Source of the DNA: Halocatena salina
GTDB taxonomy: Archaea > Halobacteriota > Halobacteria > Halobacteriales > Haloarculaceae
Length of the DNA: 64,000 bases
Assembly: GCF_023115355.1 (NCBI RefSeq)
Contig: NZ_CP096019.1
Location: forward strand, 2,463,186-2,527,185
Reading direction: 5' to 3'
Positions within the stretch are counted from its first letter, which is position 1. Each line of letters opens with the position of its first letter. Shown one piece after another: positions 33,370-43,354 of this stretch. Made by a program: the position numbers and the translations under genes. The notes under the pieces are model-generated. The model saw only the letters and a program-made list of their open reading frames with translations, was not told the origin of the DNA and made no database searches.

Positions 33370-34664
33370 ACGGGGTCGTTATCGCCGGAACGCGCTCCGG
33401 TGTCGGGAAGACAGTCGCCACGCTCTGTGTCATCCACGCGCTTGAGACGTCGGGGACGTCGGTCCAACCCGCCAAAGCTGGCCCGGATTTCATCGATCCG
33501 AGCCACCACGAACGCGTCGCTGGTCAGAGCTCGCGGACGCTTGACCGATGGCTCCAAGGCGATGATGGACTTCGGCGAAACTACCACCGGGGAGAGGGTG
33601 ATCTCTGCGTCATCGAGGGTGTGATGGGGCTGTACGACGGGGATGCATCGAGCACCGCGATGGTCGCTGAGGCGCTTGATCTGCCGGTCGTGCTCGTCGT
33701 CAACGCGAGCGCCGGCATGGAAAGCGTCGCCGCCACAGCGCTGGGTTTCGAACGGTACGCGTCGACGATACACTGCGATATCGACGTCACCGGTGTGATC
33801 GCCCAGCGCGCTCACGGCGGTCGCCACGAGCGCGGGATCCGCGAGGCCCTTCCCGAGGACCTCACCTACTACGGACGAATCCCACCCCGCGAGGAGCTGA
33901 CCATCCCTGACCGCCACCTCGGGTTACAGATGGGCGACGAAGCCCCGCTCCCTCAGGAGGTGCTCGAAAGCGCCGGAAAACAGCTCCGGACCGACGCGCT
34001 CGTGGACGTCGCACGCGCTCCGCCCCTACCCGATCCGGCACCCGAGCGGCCAATCCGGGACAAACGGATCGCCGTTGCTCGGGACGAGGCGTTTCGGTTC
34101 TGCTATCCGGCGACGATAGAACGGCTACGTGCGCGCGCCGACGTGTGTACGTTCGCGCCGGTCGCTGGCGATGACCTCCCCGACTGTGACGGCGTCTATC
34201 TCCCGGGTGGCTACCCCGAGCTACACGCCGAGGCGCTGGCGGACAGCCCCGCCCTCGAACAGGTGGCTGAACAGGCTGCCGATGGACTCCCGGTGTTCGG
34301 GGAGTGTGGCGGGCTGATCGCGCTCTCGGAAACGCTGACCACGGCCGCCGACGAGACCCACGAGATGGCTGGCGTCCTTCCGACCCACGTACGGATGCAC
34401 GATCGGTATCAAGCGCTCGACCACGTCGCGTTGCAGGCCCGAACCGACACACTCACCGCCAGTGGGGGCGAAACGGTGCGAGGCCACGAGTTCCATTACT
34501 CCACTGCCGACGTGGATTCGGACGCCCGATTCGTCTTCGACGTCGAGCGCGGCGACGGCATCGACGACGGACGGGAGGGGTTGGTGGAGTACGACACGCT
34601 CGGGACGTACTGTCACGTCCACCCCGAAAGCGGCGCGTTCGACGCGTTCGTCGACCGGTTGTGA
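33366..34664 (+). CDS. cbiA: Cobyrinate a,c-diamide synthase
   Basis: A 432-residue CbiA/CobB. The N-terminal ATPase domain has the P-loop [19 protein letters not shown] (residues 4-22), [24 protein letters not shown] and EGVMGLYDG. The C-terminal class I glutaminase domain has the nucleophile Cys in [14 protein letters not shown] and GHEFHYS near the end. It amidates the a and c side chains of cobyrinate. It is translationally coupled to cobT. Later genes (cbiP, cbiB, cobA, cobS, cobY) are not in the window. Confidence 0.92.
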   Translation: MNGVVIAGTRSGVGKTVATLCVIHALETSGTSVQPAKAGPDFIDPSHHERVAGQSSRTLDRWLQGDDGLRRNYHRGEGDLCVIEGVMGLYDGDASSTAMVAEALDLPVVLVVNASAGMESVAATALGFERYASTIHCDIDVTGVIAQRAHGGRHERGIREALPEDLTYYGRIPPREELTIPDRHLGLQMGDEAPLPQEVLESAGKQLRTDALVDVARAPPLPDPAPERPIRDKRIAVARDEAFRFCYPATIERLRARADVCTFAPVAGDDLPDCDGVYLPGGYPELHAEALADSPALEQVAEQAADGLPVFGECGGLIALSETLTTAADETHEMAGVLPTHVRMHDRYQALDHVALQARTDTLTASGGETVRGHEFHYSTADVDSDARFVFDVERGDGIDDGREGLVEYDTLGTYCHVHPESGAFDAFVDRL

Positions 34665-34665
34665 A

Positions 34666-34971
34666 CTACTCCGAAGACGGCGTTTCCGCGTCGGTCAACC
34701 GGTGTTCGTACTTTCCTATGGCTGTTTCTAATGCTCTATCCGCGTCGATTCCTTGGCTGTCAGCGAGCGCGAACAGCGCGAACAGCACGTCACCGATCTC
34801 TTCTTCGCTGAGCGTGAGTTCACCGGGAGCAGTTCCATAGCCCGTTGAGCTGTTGGCATCCTTTGCCACTTCCCCGACCTCCGAGACGAGATCCAACAGC
34901 CGATACGCTGGCGGTGCGTGGAGATCGTATCGCTCGATGAACGACGCTACCCGTCGTTGTTGGGCGTTCAT
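34666..34971 (-). CDS. MazG-like nucleotide pyrophosphohydrolase
   Basis: A 101-residue all-alpha NTP pyrophosphohydrolase. The metal-binding pattern E-x2-E-x12-28-E-x2-D is seen in LVSEVGEVAKDANSS and EEEIGDVLFALFALAD. The start at 34971 (MNAQQRRVASFIERY) is the family start. It probably removes aberrant nucleoside triphosphates. It converges on cbiA with one base between the genes. Confidence 0.8.
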   Translation of the reverse strand: MNAQQRRVASFIERYDLHAPPAYRLLDLVSEVGEVAKDANSSTGYGTAPGELTLSEEEIGDVLFALFALADSQGIDADRALETAIGKYEHRLTDAETPSSE

Positions 34972-35168
34972 GACCGCGGATCGAAGAGCAGATTCTTGGG
35001 ACCATCGATCCCGTACGGGAATTGATCGCACTCGATCCGGAAGCAATATATAATCAAAACTCATTTTGTGAAAATAACAGCTACTGTGAATGGATGACGG
35101 AAATCAGGGTTCAATTTCGATCTTCATCGTTGTCTCTATCCCGTCGGTATTGCCGGAGGAGGGTGTGA

Positions 35169-37505
35169 ATGTCGCTCGTCTTCGAATCGGCGATCGATGC
35201 GTTCAGCATCGAAACCGCGACGTTAGTTTGCCCGGCGGCATCAGCGGTCACGCCAGCCGACCGGGGTGACGAGGCGATTCCAGTCGCGGGCGTCATCGAG
35301 CACGCGAGACGCCATCCATCGCTCGTCCATCCCGATGACGAGGACGATGTCTGTGTGCCGCTCCACGAACCGACGAGCGCCACCCTCTCCGACGAGTACG
35401 TTATTTACACCGACCATCCGATACACGGCGAGATATTCGTGTACGAGGAAGACGGTGAACGCGCGTTCGTGCAGACCGAGGCGTTCGGCGCGACACCGTT
35501 GGCTCGTCGACTCCGGTTTTGGCACTCGGATTACGTTCCCGAAACCGAGCCAGCGTACTACAGCTCTCCGTTGTCGGACACGGAACCGCCTCGAAACCCG
35601 GTTGGGGATCCGGATGAGTTTTTCGACCAGTTGTTGGGGTTCGTCGACCGCGAGCGCGAGGCCCGGCGTACCGAGCATCGCACGCGTCTCGATGCCCGAT
35701 CGCCGACGGAGATCTACGAGGACGGTGGGGCTGCGATCCCGTCTCTCGACAATCCAGGAAACGGTCGTGGACAGCGATTCACGTTTCGTCTGTCCGATGC
35801 TGCTGTCGCTTCGGCGCTTTCTACCGAGCACGCGAGCGACGACGCCGATGGGAACGGTCGAGCGGATCGAACGGAACTCCCCCACCGGTTCGTCCAACAG
35901 GAGTTCGGCATCCACGAGGGAAACGAGGCGTTGCTCTCGCCACCGAACCGCGAGCACTCGCCATCGGCGTTTCCCCTCGCTGTCACCGTCGATACGATAC
36001 GTAACCGAAACGTGGTGCTCACCGTGGATTGGGAGACGATCGACGCCGTCAACGAAGTGGATTCGTTTCTCCGGCAACAACGACGGGGCTTCGGACTCGC
36101 CTTGCTGTTGAACGGCGTTCCATACGACCGACAGGCGGACTCGATCCGCGAACTGAACGAGGATCGGACGTTCAGGGGACTCATGACCGGTCAGGTGCCA
36201 GTTACGTTCTCGGACACGGGTGCGATAGAAAGCACCCAACACGATGACGATCTCAACCAAGAACAACAGCTCGCAGTCGAGCACGCGCTGTTGGCTGATC
36301 CGCTGTTTTGCATCCATGGACCACCGGGAACGGGAAAAACGCGAACGCTAGTGGAGATCGTTCGACGGGCAGCCACCGCCGGACAGAGAGTGTTGGTCTG
36401 TGCCGACTCGAATCAAGCGATCGACAACATTCTCGTCGGTGATAGTACCTCTACCGACGTCGACGACGGATCGTTGCACGCACACGCACAACACGGGACC
36501 GAGGAGTTCACCGTCAAGCGAAACAACGCCCGTCGATCCACCCATCCGGCTATCAGCGACTGGTATAGTTCCGTGTCGGGGATCCCCGACGTCGTTGTCA
36601 CGACGGCCAGTAGCGCCGCTCGTCTCGATGGACGGTTCGATCTGGCGGTCATCGACGAGGCGACGCAAGCAACCTGTACCACGACGTGCATACCGATGGT
36701 CGCCGCCGAGAAAGTTGTCCTCGCCGGCGATCACAAGCAACTGCCGCCGTTCAGCGCATCTGACTCACCCCCCGATTCGGCGTTCGGGATGTCGCTGTTC
36801 GAGCATCTGTACGCTGATGGCGGTGTCTATGAGGGTGTTGGCATCCAACTCCGAACACAGTATCGGATGCACCGTGATATCGCTCGGTTCCCGAATCGAC
36901 GGTTCTACGACCGAAGCCTCCGTCAAGGACACGCCATCGAGCCGCTGGTCACCGAATCGAACGGCGTGCTCGGGAATGGAGCGAGCCTGATGGGATACGA
37001 CATCGGTGGCAGCGAGTCTCTCCGTGAGAACTCTCTCTACAACGAACCGGAAGCGGAGTTGGTCACCTACCTCGTCGGTCAACTCCGCTCGCTTCCAGCC
37101 GTCGGATACGACGACATCGGCGTGATAGCACCCTACACCGCACAGGTTGCCACCATCAACAGTTTACTCGCCACACATCTTCCTCGGGGAACCGACGTGA
37201 CTGTCGACACGATCGACTCGTTTCAAGGAGGCGAACGGGACGCGATCGTCATCTCGCTCGTGCGAAGCAACCCCACCGGCGAACTGGGCTTTCTAGACCG
37301 CCGTCCGGACGGTCCTCGGCGGCTGAACGTCGCACTCACACGTGCCCGGCGGTTCTGTGGTATCATCGGAGACTGGTCGACGCTGACGGCGGCGACCGAC
37401 TGCACCGATCTCTACCGGTCGTTACACGCCGAGCTTGCCGACACGAACCGACTGAAGTCCGTTGACCCGACGCTGCTTGATCTCTCCGCACTACATCATG
37501 ATTGA
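35169..37505 (+). CDS. Superfamily 1 Upf1/Dna2-like helicase
   Basis: A 778-residue protein with an N-terminal region of about 350 residues not assigned to any domain, followed by a full SF1B helicase core: Q-motif DLNQEQQLAVEHAL, Walker A HGPPGTGKTRT (near residue 382), Walker B DLAVIDEATQA, motif III VLAGDHKQLPPF, motif IV QYRMHRDIARFPNRRFY, motif V TVDTIDSFQGGERDAIVISLVRSN and motif VI RRLNVALTRARRFCGIIG. It is probably an RNA or DNA helicase acting in repair or RNA turnover. It is transcribed alone. Confidence 0.85.
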   Translation: MSLVFESAIDAFSIETATLVCPAASAVTPADRGDEAIPVAGVIEHARRHPSLVHPDDEDDVCVPLHEPTSATLSDEYVIYTDHPIHGEIFVYEEDGERAFVQTEAFGATPLARRLRFWHSDYVPETEPAYYSSPLSDTEPPRNPVGDPDEFFDQLLGFVDREREARRTEHRTRLDARSPTEIYEDGGAAIPSLDNPGNGRGQRFTFRLSDAAVASALSTEHASDDADGNGRADRTELPHRFVQQEFGIHEGNEALLSPPNREHSPSAFPLAVTVDTIRNRNVVLTVDWETIDAVNEVDSFLRQQRRGFGLALLLNGVPYDRQADSIRELNEDRTFRGLMTGQVPVTFSDTGAIESTQHDDDLNQEQQLAVEHALLADPLFCIHGPPGTGKTRTLVEIVRRAATAGQRVLVCADSNQAIDNILVGDSTSTDVDDGSLHAHAQHGTEEFTVKRNNARRSTHPAISDWYSSVSGIPDVVVTTASSAARLDGRFDLAVIDEATQATCTTTCIPMVAAEKVVLAGDHKQLPPFSASDSPPDSAFGMSLFEHLYADGGVYEGVGIQLRTQYRMHRDIARFPNRRFYDRSLRQGHAIEPLVTESNGVLGNGASLMGYDIGGSESLRENSLYNEPEAELVTYLVGQLRSLPAVGYDDIGVIAPYTAQVATINSLLATHLPRGTDVTVDTIDSFQGGERDAIVISLVRSNPTGELGFLDRRPDGPRRLNVALTRARRFCGIIGDWSTLTAATDCTDLYRSLHAELADTNRLKSVDPTLLDLSALHHD

Positions 37506-37605
37506 TGTAACCTGAGTGAACGCGATCGGCCGATCGCATCGGCCGGTTCGTGCCCCAACTGATCCCTTACAGAAAGCATTTTTATTCCTATGAGAATGAT
37601 ACCAT

Positions 37606-38472
37606 ATGGCATCTACTACCGTTTCCCGAGCATCACGAAACGGTTCTCGTCCGGACCCTATCTACGCACTGGTCGCCGGACTGTACGCGTGTGCCCTCCT
37701 CGCACCGCTGGGACTCATCACGCTGGCAGAGAGTGTTACGGACATCGCAGTGTTCACGTTCGGTGGCTTCGCCCTCGTCGCGGTCGTGACGGCCGTCGCT
37801 GGGTGCGCTGCTGCCCGCATCTCCGGGCTTGCCGTCGAGATCGGCCGTCATAGACGCTTGTGGGCGCTTTGGGCCGCTCCTGGGGTGTTGTTCATGTCCC
37901 TGATCGTGGGAGCCGAGACTGGTGTCGCGCCGTGGACAGTCGACTCGGTGGTAGGTTGGTCGCTGTTGGGAATGGTTGCTGGAATGCTTCTCGGTGGACT
38001 CCTCATGATGATGAGCCGGACCCGGTATGCGAACGCCCAACTGTCCGACCTGACCGATGCTGCGCAGTGGGAAGGGTGGCTCCCCCGCCGTCGCCGTCGA
38101 ATCGTCAACGCGGTCACCGTCGTCGGCTGTCTGTGCGTTCCGGCTGGAATCGTTGCTGAAGAACTGGGGGGCTACGAATGGGGATTTATTCTCGGACAGA
38201 TGATCTTCACAGTGGCCTTGGTAGCGGATCGTGGTCGGCCCCACGGACGGACGTACCGGGTGTCTGAAGCTGGACTTGTCGTCGAACACGCGTTTTCCCG
38301 TCGACTCCGTCTGTGGTCGTCGTTCACCGGCTACACGCGTTCTGAGGACGTACTGTATCTCCACACCGCACAGTGGTGGCGTCCGACGATACGTTGTGAC
38401 ACCGACGAGATCAATGAAATCGATCGAGTGACTGACGCGCTTGGAACGCATCTGTCCGGCTCCGACTGCTGA
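37606..38472 (+). CDS. Integral membrane protein with C-terminal PH-like domain
   Basis: A 288-residue protein with about six membrane helices between residues 20 and 215. The last 75 residues (GRTYRVSEAGLVVEHAFSRRLRLWSSFTGYTRSEDVLYLHTAQWWRPTIRCDTDEINEIDRVTDAL) read like a small PH-type beta domain, with the usual sequence of strand, W/S-F and Y-L-H strand. Family and function are unknown. Confidence 0.55.
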   Translation: MASTTVSRASRNGSRPDPIYALVAGLYACALLAPLGLITLAESVTDIAVFTFGGFALVAVVTAVAGCAAARISGLAVEIGRHRRLWALWAAPGVLFMSLIVGAETGVAPWTVDSVVGWSLLGMVAGMLLGGLLMMMSRTRYANAQLSDLTDAAQWEGWLPRRRRRIVNAVTVVGCLCVPAGIVAEELGGYEWGFILGQMIFTVALVADRGRPHGRTYRVSEAGLVVEHAFSRRLRLWSSFTGYTRSEDVLYLHTAQWWRPTIRCDTDEINEIDRVTDALGTHLSGSDC

Positions 38473-38793
38473 GGAACAAAATATCAATTGGAGGAAATTT
38501 ATGTCACACCTCACGACCGAATAGTAATAAAATACCAGATGGATTCGGAAACTTTTTTAGTGATGTAGTCGGTGGATAGAAGTGTGGCGCATGAGCGCAC
38601 CGGGAGGATGAATCCAGGACACAACGGGTGAATCATGGCCGTGGGCCGAACTGGCTGTAGCGTCGGTCCGCGTGTCTACTCATCAGGCATTCCTGCATTT
38701 TCATGGTCAGCGGTTCGGACAGGTCCGTACACCTGTTTTAGCAGTTGTAGATTTCTATCAGTCATAGCTACGCCGGCCGTCCGTAGCGTTCGG
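38473..38793. other. Gene-free interval between a membrane protein and TFB
   Basis: The two flanking genes converge here. A T-run at 38553-38559 is a plausible terminator of the rightward gene. A seven-codon frame at 38501 (MSHLTTE) is preceded by GGAGG at 38490-38494, but it is too short to call. A long frame from 38635 reading rightward runs antisense to TFB and has no family-like sequence. Confidence 0.4.
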
Positions 38794-39780
38794 TCAGCCT
38801 TCGATCGTGCAACCGATGGCGTCGAGTTGTTCGTGGTATCGTTTCCGGATCGTAACCTCGGTCACTTGCGCGACGCTTGCGATGTCGCTTTGGGTCGTTC
38901 CAGCGCCACAGAGACGTGCCGCCGAGTAGATGGCTGCCGCTGCGTATCCTGTGGGTGATTTCCCCGACAACAGCCCCTCGTTTGCCGTGGTGCTACAGAT
39001 CTCCATCGCCCTCGATTTGATCTCCTCAGAGAGATCGAGCGCCGAGCAGAACCGCGGGATGTACTGGCGTGGGTCGGCGGGTTCCAATGCGAGTGAGAGT
39101 TCCCGGGCGACGTAGCGGTGTGTTCGTGCGATCTCCGATCGGTCGACGCGCGATACCTCCGTCAGTTCGTCGAGGCTGCGGGGGACGCCCTCCTGTCGGC
39201 AGGCGGCATACAGCGTAGCGGTGGCGATACCTTCGATTGACCGCCCACGGACGAGATCCTCGTCTAGCGCTCGTCGGTAGAGCACTGATGCGATCTCACG
39301 TATCGACTGGGGAACGCCGAGCGCGCTGGCCATGCGATCGATCTCCGAGAGGGCAAACTGGAGGTTCCGCTCTCTGTTGTTCGCCGTGCGAGCGCGCTCG
39401 TGCCACGTACGGAGCCGACGCATCTGCTCTCGTCGCTTCGCAGAGAGCGTACGACCGTTGCCATCCCGGTCTTGCCAGCTGATGGCTGTCGTCAGCCCCT
39501 TATCGTGTAGCGTCCGCGTCACCGGTGCGCCAACGCGGGACTTTTTCTCCCGTTCGGAGGCATCGAACGCACGCCACTCCGGACCCGTATCGATCAACGA
39601 GCCCTCGATCACGAGACCACACCGCTTACAACATCGTTCACCTCGCTCTTGATTGCGGTAAACGGTCGAACAGCCACACTCCGGACACTCCAGCTCCGAT
39701 GACTGCGTCACCGACGTGGAATCGTCCCGTTCACTCTGTCGATCGTTCGTGCGCGTCATCGTGTCACCCATGCTGTTCAC
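38794..39780 (-). CDS. tfb: Transcription initiation factor IIB (TFB)
   Basis: A 328-residue TFB. The zinc ribbon is CPECGCSTVYRNQERGERCCKRCGLVIEG (about 33-60), followed by the B-finger/linker (IDTGPEWRAFDASEREKKSRVGAP) and two cyclin-like repeats (from about 120 and 215), ending with a helix-turn-helix QSDIASVAQVTEVTIRKRYHEQLDAI that contacts BRE DNA. Haloarchaea carry several TFBs; this one lies away from other transcription genes and may serve a promoter subset. The start may be at 39771 or 39759. The B-reader and first repeat look intact. Confidence 0.93.
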   Translation of the reverse strand: MNSMGDTMTRTNDRQSERDDSTSVTQSSELECPECGCSTVYRNQERGERCCKRCGLVIEGSLIDTGPEWRAFDASEREKKSRVGAPVTRTLHDKGLTTAISWQDRDGNGRTLSAKRREQMRRLRTWHERARTANNRERNLQFALSEIDRMASALGVPQSIREIASVLYRRALDEDLVRGRSIEGIATATLYAACRQEGVPRSLDELTEVSRVDRSEIARTHRYVARELSLALEPADPRQYIPRFCSALDLSEEIKSRAMEICSTTANEGLLSGKSPTGYAAAAIYSAARLCGAGTTQSDIASVAQVTEVTIRKRYHEQLDAIGCTIEG

Positions 39781-39993
39781 CCGCTGTCTTCTCCCTACCT
39801 CGCTTCCGGTCCTTGATACCGTTTTGAATCACGATGTGGTAGTAATCAGCGACTAGGATATAAATATTACTATGACAGATATAAATAAAATTGAGTTCTA
39901 ACGATTTCCGAGAGCGAACCCGTGACTCACTCGAAAGCGTGATCGTAATCGATAGGGGGTGCTACTGCAACCGGCACCGTACACGACTGCGGA

Positions 39994-41391
39994 TCAACGA
40001 GGTGGGGACGAGATGGTCCGAGGCAGTGGATATCGATGGGTGTTGTTTCCAGCACGGTATTTGTCCGGATCGAGTTCATCCGGGGAACGTTGCATCGGGG
40101 TGGGTGTCCCAGACGTTACGTTCGATGTCACGACAGTTTCCTGAACGACGGTGACGGAGACATCGGCTCCCGTCCTGTTTTTGATTCGGTGTCTGAATCG
40201 ATCGGCGAATCGATTCGAATCGGTTTCGGCGTGGACTGTAACAGCTGTCGGAGTTCGGGTGAACGGCTGTAGCTCATAGGAGGTATTGATCGAGAGTATG
40301 CGAACATCGCTTTCGGCGGCGATCGAATCCACGTCTTCTTCGAATTGATTGTTTTGGTTTATATTGATAGATGTCGTAATGAGGAAGCTGGAAACGATCA
40401 ATATCCCGATGAGTAACGTCCCGATCCGTTTCATGGTCGTTCGTTTCGCGATCTCCTGTTCGGCCCAGTGAGTCGGCCGGTATCCTCGAATCCAGAGCAC
40501 ACCGAGGCTTGCGAAATTGATCGATAGGATGTTGACGATCAAGAGCACGGTAACGCTGATAAGCACGACCGGGGACCAGTAGGCAATCGAGAGCCCAACC
40601 GCCGCTGCGGGTGGTATCAGGGCCGCTGCGATCATCACGCCGACCAGCGGTGCGCTGGCTCCGGAACTGACGGAGAACGCCCCAACCGCACCGGAGCCGA
40701 GGGCAACGATGAGAGACAGCGCACCGGGGTTGATGCGCGAGACCACTTCGTCTATCGTGTGAAGATCGACAGTCGACAGGATCGTGAACTTGATGAGATA
40801 CGCAAAGACCGTGGCACTACCGACCGCGAGAACGAGTCCGAGACCCTGAGCAAGGACGCTCGTTCGGAACAGTTGCTCGTCGTTGACGATGCTTCCGACG
40901 CTTGCACCGACAGCCGGACCGAGCAGCGGTGCAATGACCATACTACCCACGATCACGGCGGGACTGTTGGTGAGTAGTCCAGTGCAGGCAACGATGGAAC
41001 TTACAACGGTGAAAAACACGTAACTCGGCGTTATCACCGCCATCTCTGTCACTGTATCTTGAAGTTCTTCTCGCGAGATCCGGTTGCTCGTGAAGGGTTC
41101 CAACGGCGGTGTCGTGTCCGGTTGTGCTGTCCGTTCCGTTCCACTCTCCCGCTCGCCGAGGATCGCTTCGACGTCAGTGATGATCGCATACCCCCCCTGC
41201 TCGATACCGACCTCGCGCAACGAATCGAGAAACTCTTCGACATCACCGGTCTCGATAGGGACGGAGACGATCGATTCTGCACCCTGATTGGAAGTTTCAT
41301 CAGCGATGGTGTAGTTGAGTTCCCGATCTTCCAGCAGGTCCACAACGACATCGTGTTTCTCGGGGGGAACTGCCATCTGAACCAAACGCAT
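39994..41391 (-). CDS. TIGR00341/DUF389 family membrane protein
   Basis: A 465-residue protein. Residues 1-80 are a soluble ferredoxin-like domain (MRLVQMAVPPEKHDVVVDLLEDRELNYTI). From about 120 there are eight or so helices with the DUF389 signature SPAVIVGSMVIAPLLGPAVGASVGSIVNDE and PLVGVMIAAALIPPAAAVGLSIAYW. The last 100 residues form an external domain. The function is unknown. Confidence 0.85.
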   Translation of the reverse strand: MRLVQMAVPPEKHDVVVDLLEDRELNYTIADETSNQGAESIVSVPIETGDVEEFLDSLREVGIEQGGYAIITDVEAILGERESGTERTAQPDTTPPLEPFTSNRISREELQDTVTEMAVITPSYVFFTVVSSIVACTGLLTNSPAVIVGSMVIAPLLGPAVGASVGSIVNDEQLFRTSVLAQGLGLVLAVGSATVFAYLIKFTILSTVDLHTIDEVVSRINPGALSLIVALGSGAVGAFSVSSGASAPLVGVMIAAALIPPAAAVGLSIAYWSPVVLISVTVLLIVNILSINFASLGVLWIRGYRPTHWAEQEIAKRTTMKRIGTLLIGILIVSSFLITTSININQNNQFEEDVDSIAAESDVRILSINTSYELQPFTRTPTAVTVHAETDSNRFADRFRHRIKNRTGADVSVTVVQETVVTSNVTSGTPTPMQRSPDELDPDKYRAGNNTHRYPLPRTISSPPR

Positions 41392-41482
41392 CGTTTGCCG
41401 TCGCTGCTGGTTCGCCCGCGATGGTGTTAGTGGTAGCGGTGTGCGTATCTCTCCGAGAACGAAGTATATCGTTGCCGGACTG

Positions 41483-41938
41483 TCATGGAGCTGCGGTTCC
41501 TGTGAGCGTCGCGTGTGCTATGACGTGTCCCTCTATCGCGTCTTCGACCGCCGCCTTCGTCACCCCGGGCTGAAGATCGAGGGACCTGTCGAGCGCGTAG
41601 AGTTCGAACCGGTAGGTGTGTCGTTTGTCAGGGGGGTTGGGACCACCGTAGCCGATCTCACCGTAATCGTTCCTGCCTTCGGTCGCTTCGGTCGGCTCCC
41701 ACATCGTTGGGATTTCGGTTCGGTCGGGATCGATGTTCCATACTATCCAGTGGTCCCAGACCTTTCCCGCTGGCTCCGTTGCGTCCGGATCGTCGACGAT
41801 GAGCGCCAGCGATTCGCTTTCGGCTGGAACGCCAGCGATGGATAGGGGTGGATTGACGTTCCGTTCCGTGTAGCTGTACTCTTCTGGAATCGGGGCTCCG
41901 TCGGCAAACGCCGGGCTCGTGAGTTCGAGGACACTCAT
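41483..41938 (-). CDS. YbhB/YbcL family phosphatidylethanolamine-binding-like protein
   Basis: A 151-residue PEBP-fold protein. Conserved residues include LALIVDDPDATEPAGKVWDHWIVWNID, the ligand-pocket segment YGEIGYGGPNPPDKRHTYRFELYALD and GHVIAHATLTGTA. I placed the start at 41938 (MSVLELTSPAFADG), the family start. The function in archaea is not established. Confidence 0.9.
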   Translation of the reverse strand: MSVLELTSPAFADGAPIPEEYSYTERNVNPPLSIAGVPAESESLALIVDDPDATEPAGKVWDHWIVWNIDPDRTEIPTMWEPTEATEGRNDYGEIGYGGPNPPDKRHTYRFELYALDRSLDLQPGVTKAAVEDAIEGHVIAHATLTGTAAP

Positions 41939-42105
41939 TGTGTGGTATCGGTCGCCTCTCGTTTGGATAGCTACACGTCCCTTGTGTCGTTTCGGTGCTC
42001 TTGTAAGAGTATGACTGCCACGGTGAAAAATCCCTCCGAGATCGGTCCGTGCGTCGATTTTTTCATCCACGAAACTCGTTAGTGTCCCACGATACAACTA
42101 CCGCT

Positions 42106-43131
42106 ATGGCTTCGACCCTTCGGCTCGGATTTACGGGCGATGTGATGTTGGGTCGACTGGTCGACCGCCGACAGCGCTCGCGTTCTGTCGACGCCGTATG
42201 GGGCGATCTCCTCGATGAGTTGCAGTCGCTCGATGGACTGTTCATCAACCTCGAATGTGTTCTGTCGCGGATGGGACATCCGTGGCGTCGGACATATCGT
42301 CCTTTTCACTTCCGAGCAGACCCACGCTGGGCTGTTCCAGCCCTCGAACGAGCAGGTGTCGACTGGGTCTCACTCGCCAACAACCACACCCTAGATTATG
42401 AAGTTGACGCGCTGTATGATACGATCGATCGACTCGATCGTGCCGATATCGCCCACGCCGGGGCGGGTCGAACGGAAGCAACAGCCCACGCGCCAGCACG
42501 GCTGTCGATCGACGGCACGGAGATCGCTCTTCTCGCGTTCACCGACAACACTCCCGAGTACGCTGCTGGTCCCGATTCGCCCGGTGTCGCGTACGTGTCG
42601 TTCGATCTCGACGACGCGGAAAGTCGCCGAACCCTCGTATCGACGATAGACGATGCGAAGAAAACGAATCCGGACCTCCTCATCGCTTCGCTTCACTGGG
42701 GTCCCAACATGGTCTCTGAACCGTCGTCGGCGTTTCAGGACGTCGGCCGCTGGCTGATCGAGCAGGGAGTAACGCTCGTTCACGGCCACAGTGCTCACGT
42801 CGTTCAGGGGATCGAGATCCACGACGGCTGTCCCATCCTATACGACACCGGCGATTTCGTCGACGACTACGCGGTCGACGAAACGCTTCGGAACGATCGC
42901 GGCTTCCTGTTTGAACTCCACGTCCAGCGGGATGGAACGCCCGATGTGTTACGACTCATCCCGACGGAGATCTACGAGTGTGCAGTCCACACCGCATCCG
43001 AGACAGCTACAAACTGGAGCCACAGACGACTGCGCGAGCGCTCAGAACCGTTCGGAACACGAATCGAACGGAAAGATGACGAGCTCCTCATCTCGCTCGA
43101 TAGGAAGCGAAACTCTGGAACCGATCGGTAA
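42106..43131 (+). CDS. CapA-family metallophosphatase-like protein
   Basis: A 341-residue protein of the CapA/PgsA family (calcineurin-like fold). It has LGFTGDVMLGR (7-17), FINLECVLS, VSLANNHTLDYE, LIASLHWGPNM, LVHGHSAHVVQGIE and CPILYDTGDFVDDY, the complete set of probable metal ligands. There is no signal peptide or membrane anchor, unlike PgsA of poly-gamma-glutamate capsules. I placed the start at 42106 (MASTLRLGF). The substrate is unknown. Confidence 0.82.
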   Translation: MASTLRLGFTGDVMLGRLVDRRQRSRSVDAVWGDLLDELQSLDGLFINLECVLSRMGHPWRRTYRPFHFRADPRWAVPALERAGVDWVSLANNHTLDYEVDALYDTIDRLDRADIAHAGAGRTEATAHAPARLSIDGTEIALLAFTDNTPEYAAGPDSPGVAYVSFDLDDAESRRTLVSTIDDAKKTNPDLLIASLHWGPNMVSEPSSAFQDVGRWLIEQGVTLVHGHSAHVVQGIEIHDGCPILYDTGDFVDDYAVDETLRNDRGFLFELHVQRDGTPDVLRLIPTEIYECAVHTASETATNWSHRRLRERSEPFGTRIERKDDELLISLDRKRNSGTDR

Positions 43132-43338
43132 TGAATCTACATCCACAAAGCTTATTATATAGATCCTTTCAATTACATATGGGCAGCGAATACGGAACCA
43201 CACGTCAGTCGATGGCATACGGCTGGTCATTATCTGCTGTCCGTGCTCTCTCTGGACCCGCTCCCGTTTTTCTGTCTCCCGGGGTGGACTTCCCGTTCAC
43301 TCTCGAAATGAACCATCGAAACACGCAGGTAGCACGAT

Positions 43339-43350
43339 TATACTAGTATA
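43339..43350. promoter_or_regulatory. Palindrome TATACTAGTATA before the winged-helix gene
   Basis: A perfect 12-base palindrome (5-2-5 in the TATAC-NN-GTATA pattern) ending four bases before the ATG at 43355, suited to autoregulation of the gene behind it. Confidence 0.5.
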
Positions 43351-43354
43351 CTGC

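Noticed and set aside
38501..38524. Seven-codon frame with a GGAGG sequence upstream
   Set aside because: Too short to support as a gene; there is no downstream gene in the same direction for it to act as a leader peptide.
38635..38958. Rightward open frame of 107 codons at the end of TFB
   Set aside because: It overlaps the conserved second repeat of TFB antisense; composition is Ser/Arg/Cys-rich and not protein-like.
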